DNA from: Antennarius striatus
Taxonomy: Eukaryota; Chordata; Actinopteri; Lophiiformes; Antennariidae
Direction: 5' to 3'
Length of the DNA stretch: 64,000 nucleotides
Assembly (NCBI RefSeq): GCF_040054535.1
Contig: NC_090798.1
Span: 3,954,501 to 4,018,500, forward strand
Shown: positions 45,071 through 59,900 of the stretch, piece by piece
Position numbering within the stretch: the stretch's first letter is position 1
Layout: each line of letters starts with the position of its first letter
The notes under the pieces: model-generated
The model's database searches: none
Told to the model about the DNA's origin: nothing
What the model saw: the letters and a program-made list of their open reading frames with translations, nothing else
Made by a program: the position numbers and the translations under genes

Positions 45071-47476
45071 CAGACATCTGAAACATGCATCACATGTTGA
45101 CAAGGTATTCTCATAAAACACTGCCGAAGCCAAGTGTCACCTCCTTCTTTTCACATTACAGCCCTTCTTATGTGCAGCTCCTGTATTTACATTCTTTCAT
45201 CATGAGAACATCTAGAACTTTAGTTTGTGCATAGAGAAAACAGCTGTTCCAGTAGAGTCAGCATTTCCTGTAAGGCTGAGTGGATGCTCTATTAACTGGT
45301 CACATGTTCTCATCTCTGATGCCAGACTCCGATAAAAGTTTCATGCAAATCTGTCGGGGAATGTTTGAAGAACAGCTGCCTTACATGTTTCTCACATTGT
45401 TCTAGAAAGTGAAAGGGGATGGATCAATATTTTTCTTGATCCAGACCCAAACTTTGATAATGCCTCCATCGATGCTCATACCTGTACCACAGGAAGTCCT
45501 GGATCAGTCGCTAAAATCACAGAATTTAATTGGATGAAGTAGTCTTTTTGTCAAAACTTTTGGACCATATCTGAAATGCAAATTTATTTCTGACTTGGAG
45601 AAAAATAAATTATTACATGTGAAATTCAAGGTTTCAAACACCCATGTTGTGATGAATGAATTATGTTGGGGAAATAGAGTTTTCCTAAGATAATTCTACA
45701 TTCAAGTAGCACAGGAATATCCTGATGTTCCATAAATACATCCGAACTAGCCTTTTAAACTTGCAGTGATTCATATTTATAGTTATTTTTATTGTCTAAC
45801 AGTCATCATCGTTCTGTTTGTTGACTCCACTCTATTTTTTTTTTTTCCTCTCTGCTCCCTCATGGCCTCCCTCTGTGAGCTCCTCTGCTCCTTGGCTTGC
45901 AAAGTTTTTCCATTTGCATGTGCAGACAAACAAATTACTGCCTCTGGAATACACGCAGTTACCACACAAAACAAACGCAGTATTTTGTCAGGAGAGGAGA
46001 AGATTTAGGGCAGGTAAAAAAGGAAGCTTGCGTGATGAGAGGAGTGGTACGAGACGAATGAATGAACGGTATGTTGCCCGGGCTGTTGGAGGAGTTCAGG
46101 CAGATCAGCTGCCCTCTTTTCTTTGTCATCTTTAATTTAGAGCTTCTTTTTAACTGTCAGTGATCCTGTTATTCTCCATGTCAGGTCGGCTTTAAATGTC
46201 TTTGTTCTGGCTGAACTGTTCTTTGGTGAAATTATGAAAAGGAATTCAGTACATTTACTCGGATACAATTTTGATTTTGTTTTGTAATTTATTTAATCTT
46301 CTACTTTTAGCCTATTTCAACAATTAAAACACATTTTTCACTGAATAATTTAAATGCACATACAGCATTAAGGCATCTGTAATACTAGTAGCATAATGTC
46401 TTATTCTTAAATAAAGGGTATCTTTTATTTACAGTCTTTAATGTGTCTGAACTGCTGCATGGATGGGGTTTTATCCAATGAGTGTGACTGGTACCTGTGA
46501 TTTATTAAGAGTAAACGTCTGAGTTGATGAGGCGTAACATCATGACTCGTCAACCGAGAAAACCCACCTCTATAATCTGGAACGTCATTGGTGTCATTAT
46601 TGGTGTGACGTTAAATATGTTTCTGGATTGAGATCAGAAGAAAGAAGACACAACTAATCTGACATCAAACTACAGCTGAATCTCAGTTCAGTTTGTATAG
46701 TTTGATTGGATTTGTCACATTAGTGATTTATTCACAAGCCCTATAAGTTTAACATGTCACCAGAACCATGATGTCCTGTGTCTATGTTAAAAAGAAAAGT
46801 GCAACCAACTGTTTTCACCTGATCTGAACCCGTCCACAAGAGGTTCTATTTTTAGCTGACGCATCACTGATTCCCATGTTTGGATTCATCGACATGATCA
46901 TGTTAGCAGGAATGCAACTGAACACTTGTAGAGCGGAATCCATCTGTCTTATTTTCTGATTGGAGAAATTTAAAATGGTCCAACAGTCCCATATTAAACT
47001 TTTTTACTATTAGGGATCATCAGATTCTAACTTTTGTATTTATGATGAGGCGAATCTTTGAATGCAGGCTTTTCTTTCACTGCAGTGTTTTTATTTTTTT
47101 TATTTATTTTTTTTAGTTAAGTAAATGATCTAAGGATTTCTTCCCACGACATATCTACACAACACTGTGCTGCTTTTGTTTTCTTCTCCATCTCTTTCCT
47201 CAGCCTTCACATTAACTTCACGTAAAGTAGAGGTAAAAATGTGAAACAACAGGAATCAGGTTAGCAAACTGAACATCACACAGGTTGAACCTGATCAACA
47301 ACCTGATTTTCTGTTCGTTTTGTTTAACCTTACTGTTATTTTTATCCTTTCTTCCTCTCAACAAGGAATACTGATTTCATTTTTTTCTGAAAATGAAATC
47401 CACTCAGTCATTTTACAACATTGTAAAAATGACTGATTGGATGACCTATACTGGTTTGTAAACCTCTATCAGTGGA

Positions 47477-47508
47477 TTATTATTATAATAATAATAATAA
47501 TAATAATA

Positions 47509-47590
<82 letters not shown>
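47477..47590. repeat. (AAT)n running into (ATT)n, second instance
   Basis: About nine AAT units switch to about 27 ATT units at about 47510. The tract directly abuts a copy of the dispersed repeat at 47595-47960, and another ATT tract lies at 48001-48118 on the other side. Confidence 0.95.
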
Positions 47591-47594
47591 GGCC

Positions 47595-47960
47595 GTCAGA
47601 GACTGCAACATCCCGCGACACCCCTGAATTCAAAATTTTACCCTGACTTTTTTCATAGATCAAAGTACTAGCTTTGATCTATGGTCTTACACTGGCTTCC
47701 CCCCTCGTCTTTCTATCTTATCCGTTTCTTGAGAGTACAGAAGTTGAAATTTGACCTTGACCAAGTTTTCTCAAGGTGAAGGTCATCATCTCATTTTCAT
47801 CCTCTTTGCTGCCCAAGTAATGTGCTTTTTGTTTTATCTTTCTATCTGCAACGGTTGTGAAGATATTTGGTGGAGTAACGGACGTATGGACGAAAAGACG
47901 GACACATGGACACTGACAAACACAATACATCACCGCTTTAAAGTGGAATGTAATGACTGA
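47595..47960. repeat. Dispersed repeat family, copy C
   Basis: Reverse-orientation relative of 7783-8165, sharing AACCTTGACC-type blocks, CATCATCTCATTTTCATCC and the ATAGATCAAAG/CTTTGATCTATGG segment. It is flanked on both sides by ATT microsatellites, which may have grown from its ends. Confidence 0.75.
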
Positions 47961-48032
47961 GTGGATGACCTCAACTGATTTGTGAAGCTCTACCGGTGTA
48001 TTATTATTATTCTTATTATTATTATTATTATA

Positions 48033-48083
<51 letters not shown>

Positions 48084-50779
48084 GTTGTTGTTGTTGTTGT
48101 TGTTATTAGTAGTAGTAGCAGTATTAACTAATGTGTTTTTTTAATCACCCATCTTTTACTGTTGTTACTACTAATCTCAAAGTACATTTTAACATCCTCA
48201 ATTTCATGCATCACTTCTAAAATATTTAACAGTTGTGCAAATATACTGAAAGGTGCTTTGTAAATACAGTTTTAATGATTGTTTAACAATTTGTCAGAGA
48301 TAAAAACCTTATTAAGTTCTTGTTCTTCATATCGGTTCTTATTTGTTGTACATACTTTATGCAAATTAATGCAGTTTGTTCTATTTTACCCTAAAAGGTC
48401 TGTAAATATAAAAATGAAATACTGATTTTGATCAGGGTTGGGTTTTTAGGTTTCTGAGGAGGAATAGCATTGTTCCTTTCAAACTCTTTATTGCATATAT
48501 CATACATTTTAGAAATGCTAATGTAAATTATTATGACAATAGAACGATTCAAATTTACAACTTATTATAAATTCAAGTAATGTTATAATTTATTATATGA
48601 AGCTTTCTTTCTTTTTTCTTTGACATGTAAGTTATTAACTTTATATGACATTAACAAAAGCATAATTAATATTGCCTGTAATGAAATAAAAAACTATATA
48701 TATAAGATGAAGTCTGTCTATTTGCAATGATTAATTTATCACTTTAACTGTGATTATGAAAACTGTAATTTACTGTATTTCCACCATTTTTATAGTCTGT
48801 AAGTAAGTGAAGATTTTTCGATGAGGAAACTGTATTGTAGTTGTTATTGTTGAGTATTCCCGGTGTACCCACAATTTTCTGCAGTGTACACATAACAGCA
48901 AGAGCCTCCATGGGAAGTTGTAAAAGATTTGAGAGTACGTAGATGAAACCAGAGGAGAACAAATATCAAACGGCATCAGTTACAAAATGCCTAAAGATAA
49001 TCTCGTTCAAAAGCAAATGTGATCAGGTTCAAGGCAGAACCAGTCAGTCTGGTGCTTCAGTGGGGGGAAAAAAGAAGCAATTACACGGCGCCTTTCAAGA
49101 TTTGACACACTTGATTGCCAGTTCACACTGAAGAGGTGTCAATGAGCAAGGCACTTTGGCCCCACTGCTCGCAAGGTGCTCCCCATCACATCACCATCCC
49201 CTGCATATTGGAGAGGAACTTTGTTTGTATGTTGGGGGGGGGGGGCGTACATGTCTGTTGAAGAATTTTAGTGAAGAAAGAATTTCCCCACTCACATTAA
49301 TCACGGTCTTTTTCTACTTTATGCGGCCGTGTCACTTAAAGCTGCAAGGAACATTTCTGGCCACTAGAGGGCAACACAAACAAGTTAAACACGTTTGAGG
49401 CAAAATTCGTTAAAATGATCATAAAACAGTTGCTTATTTTGATATCCTACAAAACTAAGATCTTTAAATATGTAAATATTATAATAATAGGTGTTGTGTT
49501 TTTCTCTGTCTTCCTGAGGTGCAAATATCTGATTCATTAACCACCAAATGTTTTGCAATGTTCCTACAGTGACTTGGGTTGCTGTGGTTGCAGAGCAGTT
49601 TGTGTACAGTGTGTAGCTTTTAATGCTGAAAACAGCTCACACCCAGTCTTGCTGGAAATTAAGACTGATGCTAAAACAAACACTGTAAAAACAATATAAA
49701 ATCAAAACAACAAGCTTTAAAATGCTTAAGAGGGGAACTGCAGATTTTTAACCAGAGGACAATTTTGACTTTTATTTTACAATATAAATTACATTTAATG
49801 TCCATTGAGTCACAATGTTGTTGTTTTTTTTCCAGTTCACTGAGATTGTGTTCTCATTATTTACTGGGATTTTGTTCATGGGTTATTTGCATTTGAAATA
49901 TTCCTTTAATGTAATAGAATGGTAAAGGTTCAGATAGTCAGAATTCAGAACACATGTAAGACTCGTATCGTATAGATAGCTGATAATGTACTGTAAATTC
50001 TGATTAAGAGCAACTTTATACTGCATGCAAGTATTTTTAGGTGCATCAAAAAAGTGAATCCTCCAAGCCAATGTCACTTTATCACAATAAAATTACTGGA
50101 AACCAAGAGGTTCAGCAGCACAAAACAGGAATTTGTGACTCATGTGTCAGGATGTACAACCGATTTTATTACATTCTGGATATCATGTGGTGACAATAAA
50201 GAAGGCAAAGGTAAAGCCATCAGTGGTTGGTCACAGGAAAAAGTTTGGAGACCCCTGATGTAGGGCGACATGAAAGCAGGCTTTCAAAGTAAAAGTATTT
50301 CTTTGAGTTATAAGAATTATTTGATATACATCAAAGCTTGAGCAGTTATTGGAGGTGCAGCACATTTTGTATACATTTCTGGGAAGTTTATCCTATAGCT
50401 TAAAATCATAATTTTTTGAATTGAATATACAGTATATTTCTTAAACCTTTTATTTATGAGTTGTAAATCTACCTGTCACATAAAAATGTGTGTGTTTACA
50501 ATATGACGGTGTTAAATGTTTACAGTAGCAATATCAACCATTCATTTCATATTCAGATTTATCAATCAGTTCTTTGGAAAACAATGTGAAACACATGAAA
50601 CATAATTAAAACATAAAACATTTACACATCTTCAATAGATTATTTCCCATCTCTGCTAGAGACAGACAGATCATCATCAACAAACTCCTACAGGTGAATA
50701 CATAACTTCATTGGTGAAATGTACGTATAAATAAAAAAAATTAAAATAATTTAAAACAATTCCAATCTACACAAGTCAG

Positions 50780-51150
50780 TCAGACTGCAACATCCCGCAA
50801 CATCCTTGAATTAAAGTTTTTACCCTGACCTACAGTATTTGCATAGGTCAAAGATCAAAGATGGTGCTCTGACCTAATTTCATAGATCAAAGCACTAGCT
50901 TTGATCTATGGTCTTATCCACACTGGCCTTCTCCCTCGTCATTCTTATCTGGTTCTCGATTGTACAAAAGTTTCAATTTGACCTTGACCTAGTTTTCTCA
51001 AGGTCATCATCTCATTTTCATTCCCTTTTCATCCCCTTTTCATCCCCCGAGTAATGTTTCATCTTTCTATCTGCAACGGTTGTGAAGATATTTGGTGGAC
51101 TAACGGACGAACACACGGACACTGAAAATCCCAATACATCATCGCTTTGT
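50780..51150. repeat. Dispersed repeat family, copy D
   Basis: Same orientation as copy C and similar over most of its length: GACTGCAACATCCCGC at its left end and ACACTGAAAATCCCAATACATCA near its right end. It abuts an AT microsatellite at 51155. Confidence 0.75.
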
Positions 51151-51227
51151 AGTATATATATATAATTTTATTATATATATGATATATGTATATATATATA
51201 TATATATATACATATACACACAGTGTA

Positions 51228-51419
51228 CAGCAATAATGAGTACACCCTCTTTGAAAAGTAACATTTCATACAATATGACAAGGAACACAAAAATATATTT
51301 CCAAAATGTTCACAGACTAAGTTAAACACAGGACCTGTTGAGCTTTTGAACTTAAAACTAAGGTTAATGATAAAACTTAAGTTGTTTTTATATTGTTTAG
51401 GGTGTACTCATTATTGCTG
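51228..51419. mobile_element. TA-flanked MITE inside an AT microsatellite
   Basis: A 192-bp non-coding element with terminal inverted repeats: CAGCAATAATGAGTACACCC at its left end, with the exact complement at its right end. TA dinucleotides flank both ends, as expected for Tc1/mariner-like target duplications. Long AT-rich simple repeats lie on both sides, so it probably inserted into one AT tract. No transposase is encoded. Confidence 0.85.
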
Positions 51420-51525
51420 TATATATAATTTATATATATATATATATATATACATACAGTATATATATACTGTGTGTATATGTGTGTATGTATGTGTGGG
51501 TGTCTGTGTGTGTGTCCGCTAACAG

Positions 51526-51537
51526 ACAGCAGGTGGC
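51526..51537 (+). promoter_or_regulatory. CTCF-like motif upstream of cmas
   Basis: ACAGCAGGTGGC matches the CTCF core with one mismatch, about 205 bp upstream of the cmas start codon. Confidence 0.35.
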
Positions 51538-51708
51538 GGTATTGAGCCCCACTCCTGAAGGTAACGTCCATTTTTAAAACGGCGAAGAAGAAGGAGAAAT
51601 ATCCGCTATCTAGCCCCGTTTAGAGGGATCAGGGCATCTCCTGCGCAAAAATCCTTCGTTTGTAGCTAAATTACAGTCAGACTTCCTCCGTGTGGGTTCC
51701 GGTGTTAG

Positions 51709-55093
<3,385 letters not shown>

Positions 55094-55171
55094 TCTGGAT
55101 TCCGTCTGCCCTCAGAGATTGCAGCGTTAACACCGTTAACACGCAAATAATAGGAAAAAGATTCACATGTA

Positions 55172-55310
55172 CAGTATTTTTCGCACTATAAGGCGCACAT
55201 ACGGTAGAAGTCTTTAATTTTCTCAACTGGCAGTGCGCTTTATAATCCAGTGCACCTGGATTAAAATAGGTCGTTCATTGAAGGTGCGCCTTATAGTACC
55301 GAAAATACAG
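55172..55310. mobile_element. Related MITE just after cmas
   Basis: Same family as 53711-53813: the left end is CAGTATTTTTCGCACTATAA and the right end ends TACCGAAAATACAG. It lies 79 bp after the cmas stop codon, so it is probably within the 3' UTR and would give an RNA hairpin. Confidence 0.75.
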
Positions 55311-55962
55311 TACGTAAAAGTCTTACAATATTATCTCAGATGTGTATCCAATTTCAGAGATACAGTTTGTAGCATAATTATGATTCTGTTTTCAATCTCA
55401 AACAATCAAAGTAAATTATCAAAATATGAGAACAGTTATATATGTTTTTAAGTAAGAATGAAATTGACCGATGCTGTGAACCCTACAACAGAATCCGAAG
55501 TGAACCCAGGATGACGCGACCATCGAAATCTAACTGTGACTGGACACTTCCGTCGTTTTAAAGTGGGAAGTCAACAACCAGATCTAATGCAGGTACAATT
55601 TTGTCAACAAAACAAGCACTGGATTCTTTCTCTTTATAATAATAGCTTTTAAATGTTTCAAATGCCTTGAGATTATATGTAAAGATGAAGCAATTCAAAC
55701 CAAAGAAGAGGGTTTTCTATGTTTTAGTCATTTGTATGCCTACCTGATGTTTTGTTGCTGCCTGCACCCTCTAGTGTAAAAAATATATGCTTTGAACAAA
55801 ATATCCAAATAGTTGGATAAAAATATCCCGAAACTGATGAGAAAAGTCAAGCTAGGCATGAACCTGGTTTGCTTTTCTTCGCAAAATAGACAGCATCATT
55901 TCTTCGCAGAATAGATGGCATCATATTTTGCTAAACTCACCAGCTGCTTTTTATACACACAG

Positions 55963-55993
<31 letters not shown>

Positions 55994-56989
55994 CACACAC
56001 ACACGCACACACACACGCACACACACACACACACACAAAGACAGTATTAAGTGAACTTTGGTTGTCCCATTGCTCCACGTTTTAAGTCCCAGAGCTACTT
56101 GGGGGTTTTAGCCTGTAGCTGCTGCTTGCTAATAGTCTTGACAGGTTATCCGATCATCTGGTCATTACCTGCTCTATTTATTCATTATACATGATATGAC
56201 AGTACAGTATGTAATTCTGTGTGATGCTAATTCTGTAAATTCATTTAAACTCAGAAGTTTGACTGATTATTTGTTGGAATGTTAAATGTAGTTTAGCTCA
56301 TCACGTGGTTTTATGTAACTTTTTTAAAAATGTAATAATTATGTATCACCAGAGATTTTCATGTCTGAATCATTTCAAATGAAGCTGGAGATGATCCAAA
56401 GTTCTGGTTTTGTGTGTTATTATATTTCAGATGTGTACTTGAGCAAGATTTACACACACATAAAAGCAACAGCTATAATTACAGGGAAATGGCAATTTGC
56501 ACATACAACTTTTGCCACAACAATACTGATAATGATTACTGATAACACCAGTAGATATACTAACCTGTCGCATGAGAATCACAGAGAGGGGAAGAAGAAT
56601 TAAATGTTTTGAATCAATGACTAGAATGAACAAGGTGAATCCATAATGAAAATTGACTGCAGTCCAGGATTAGGTTAGTTGTTCATCCCTGTTTCCAGCC
56701 TCATTTAAATCAAAATGTGCAAATAATTCTAACGGTTCTTCTCAGTGTTTGGTTAATGACTAGAATAACTTCAAGAATAAAACACAGACGTGTCAAATGT
56801 TTTAATAAAGGAAAAGCAAATTATTTACATACGACATTAAATGTCTCACATCTGAAACATCTGGAAACAAAGTTTAATGAAGCCATGATGAATATTTACA
56901 TAGACACAGTGAGCAGAAATTCTTTCCTCTCAGTGTATGAATGAGTCAAAGGAAGAAAGGAGAAGAAACAACAAGCATCTGCAGTTCCG
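55311..56989. other. Spacer between convergent cmas and TRIM genes
   Basis: No gene is seen. It includes a CA tract with CGCA interruptions at 55958-56037. A minus-strand ATTAAA at about 56873-56878 may end the TRIM transcript. Confidence 0.6.
55958..56037. repeat. (CA)n microsatellite with CGCA interruptions
   Basis: About 80 bp of CA units with regular CG-containing interruptions, in the spacer between cmas and the TRIM gene. Confidence 0.95.
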
Positions 56990-59900
56990 TCACTCTGTCA
57001 TGTTTACTGATGTGATTATCAGCGGCGCGTCGTTCTTCCCAGATTTATTAGTGCAGGGGCTGAAGAACGGGTAGATACATTCGCCGAAAGTGTCGTTGAA
57101 AGTGTAGATGTGAAGTTTGGCATCAACATTGTAGAAAGACACCTGCCAGACAAATCAGAATCGAGTCAAATGAGTTAATAGGAAGTTATTTGTCAGGAAA
57201 AGAAAAGAAGTCATGCTGTTTAAACTGCTTTTCTGAAAATGCACCTGTCCATTCTCAAAATCCACAAATATCCCAATCTTATTTGGCTTGAGGTTCAGGT
57301 GGACGTCTGTGGAGGGTTCAGAGCGGAACGCATATTTGTTCCTGACAGAAAGAGAAGAGAAGAAAGAAAAAATAAAGGAAAGGAAAAGCAGAAAATCTCA
57401 AAATCTACTTACGTATATGTCAGTTACATGTTTTTCAACACAGGATATTTTTTGTCACAATATGTTAACTATAATTTATTATTCTTATGATTATATGATA
57501 AATATATGTTGTACATTGAAATTATGAAATTACAGGATAAGTGTCTTCATGGAAAGAAATTATGGTAAAATACTAAAACTGTCTTTTGGCCACTTGGGGG
57601 CAGCAGAGAGAGCTCTAATGACCTGTGACTACACAAACTCATCTGTCCTACCTTTGTTTAGCTGATATGATATGCAAGCATCAAATATACATCATGTAAT
57701 AATCATACAAATGTATTTATAGATCCTCTTGAGAAAGGTGAGTTAAATTGCATGTAAGTTAAGTGATGCATCGTTGTCTTATTTTGCTTAATTGATCATT
57801 GCAAAGTTTCTGTTTGACCCTGATTAATAAAATCATAGATTTTTCAAGGACTAGGTCCAGATTGAATATTATGTTTGAGGTCATGAGCAAGCTTTGTGTC
57901 TTTTGTTAAAATGTTGGAATTAAAACCGTCATCTCCCAACAGTTGGCCTAAAAAGTGAAAATCTATACTAAAAATTCATTTGTATTCCAATACTGTAGGT
58001 TTCAATAGCAAATTGGGGAAAAAAACACCTCAAACCAGCAAAATTTGAGTGAAATTGTCTATCCCATTAAACGTACTTGTTGGATCATTAACAAGCTACT
58101 CACTTATCTCTTAAACTAAGAAACCAGTAGCCTTTGCTCGGGTTGACGTCAATCTTCCCCTTCCTATTTATTGACTGTTTGGCCACGCCCAGGTCCCAGT
58201 CCGTCTTCCCACCCACTTCCACCTGGAACAGGAAGCAGCACGTGTTTAAACAATGAAACAATAACCATCGTGTTCTGTTTGCAATGACCATTACAAATAA
58301 TTAGATTTAATGGACAGAGAATAAATACAACAGAAACACTAGTTACAGATTAGAGCCGCAAAATATAAGGAATATATTTCATATATTTTGTGTCGTTTCT
58401 GTAAAAACGGTAAAAAATAACTGGCATTGCTTTTCTGTGCATAAATTGTGATTTGTGAAATAATCCACAGTGAAAGGAGAGATCCTCCTACCTCCCAGTA
58501 GTGTCTCCCAGAGGAGATCATTTGCCTCCCCAGGACGCAGACGACTCTGTCAAACCTCTCCATATTGTCTGGAAGCAGCTGGTGTCGATCTCCACACCAC
58601 ACCTACATGGTATTATTTAAGGTTAACAGAAATTCTTGCAGCATAAGCCCACCATGTGATTTGTGAGAACAAAATTTATTGCCTAAAAAGTACTTGTGAA
58701 AGGAAACATTTTTAGATAAGATTTAAGATTTTATATGGGCCTGTAACGGCAGGTAAAAGATTTATTCAGACAGAATTAACCCACCCAGAATTAACTTCAA
58801 CCCACTCAAATGAGTACAATAAAATAATTTAAGGGCATCTTACACTCTTCATGTCTTCAGACATAATTAGCCTGGGGTGGGCAGTGTTGGAATCCAGCGT
58901 CACATCCACTGTTCAAATGGAACATCGGAGGAAATTTTTTATCATCTTTGTATAGTATTTTATTAGTCTTAGATAAATATGGTTCAGTAGAGGTCATGCA
59001 GTAACTCAATGATAATGAAGTTTTCATTAGTGTGAATGTAACATACCTGCATATTCCTTCACACTCTTCATTCCTGCAGAAAAACAAAATATGTCAAAAT
59101 TGTCAGATGTATGAATTCAAACTGTTAAGGTGGAATGGTCACATATTCATGAATATGCATGCACAGCCTAATATATGCAGTACAATGACTCTGAATTGTA
59201 TTTGGAAAGTTTAAGGTGGAGACCAGGCATCATTTGCTGACTTATGTATTTAGAATCAACCTGTTTCAGGTGGAAACTCACTGGGCTGTGTTCGGACTGG
59301 AGTCAGTTCCAGTGTAGATGCACAAAAACCTGGAGAGGAGAAACAGAAGCATTGATGGCTGAACACAAGACGATGAGAGAATATTAAAGGCTTAAGAATT
59401 CATATTTTTTATTATGTGTCGGAAATTCAAGAATAAGATCCATCCATCCATCCACCTTCAAACCCGCTTCTTCCGCCTTCGCGGGTTGCGGGGTGCTGGA
59501 GCCAGTGCACCGCAGAGCCACATGTAGACACACAGAAAAACACACTCCTACGGATAATTTGGAAAGCTCAATCCACCTGAAGCGCATGCTTTTGGAGGTG
59601 GGAGAACGCTGGGGAACCCGGAGAGAACCCACACAGACATGGGAAGAACTTAAGATGGCAGTATTTTAGTTCTTGATATGTTGTAGACTTAAAGGAATAT
59701 TTCACCCAAACCTGCAGAAACCCCATGATCCCACATTGATTTAAAAATACGGAATTTATTTATGAAATGTCTTTCTTCAGATGTTAAGAAGAATGTAGAT
59801 TAAGAAACTTTATTTTATGATGAAATACTTACAATAATAAAGGTGTGTAATTTTTTTTTTATAACTCAGACTGATTCGTGACTGTCTTTACTGATGGGAA

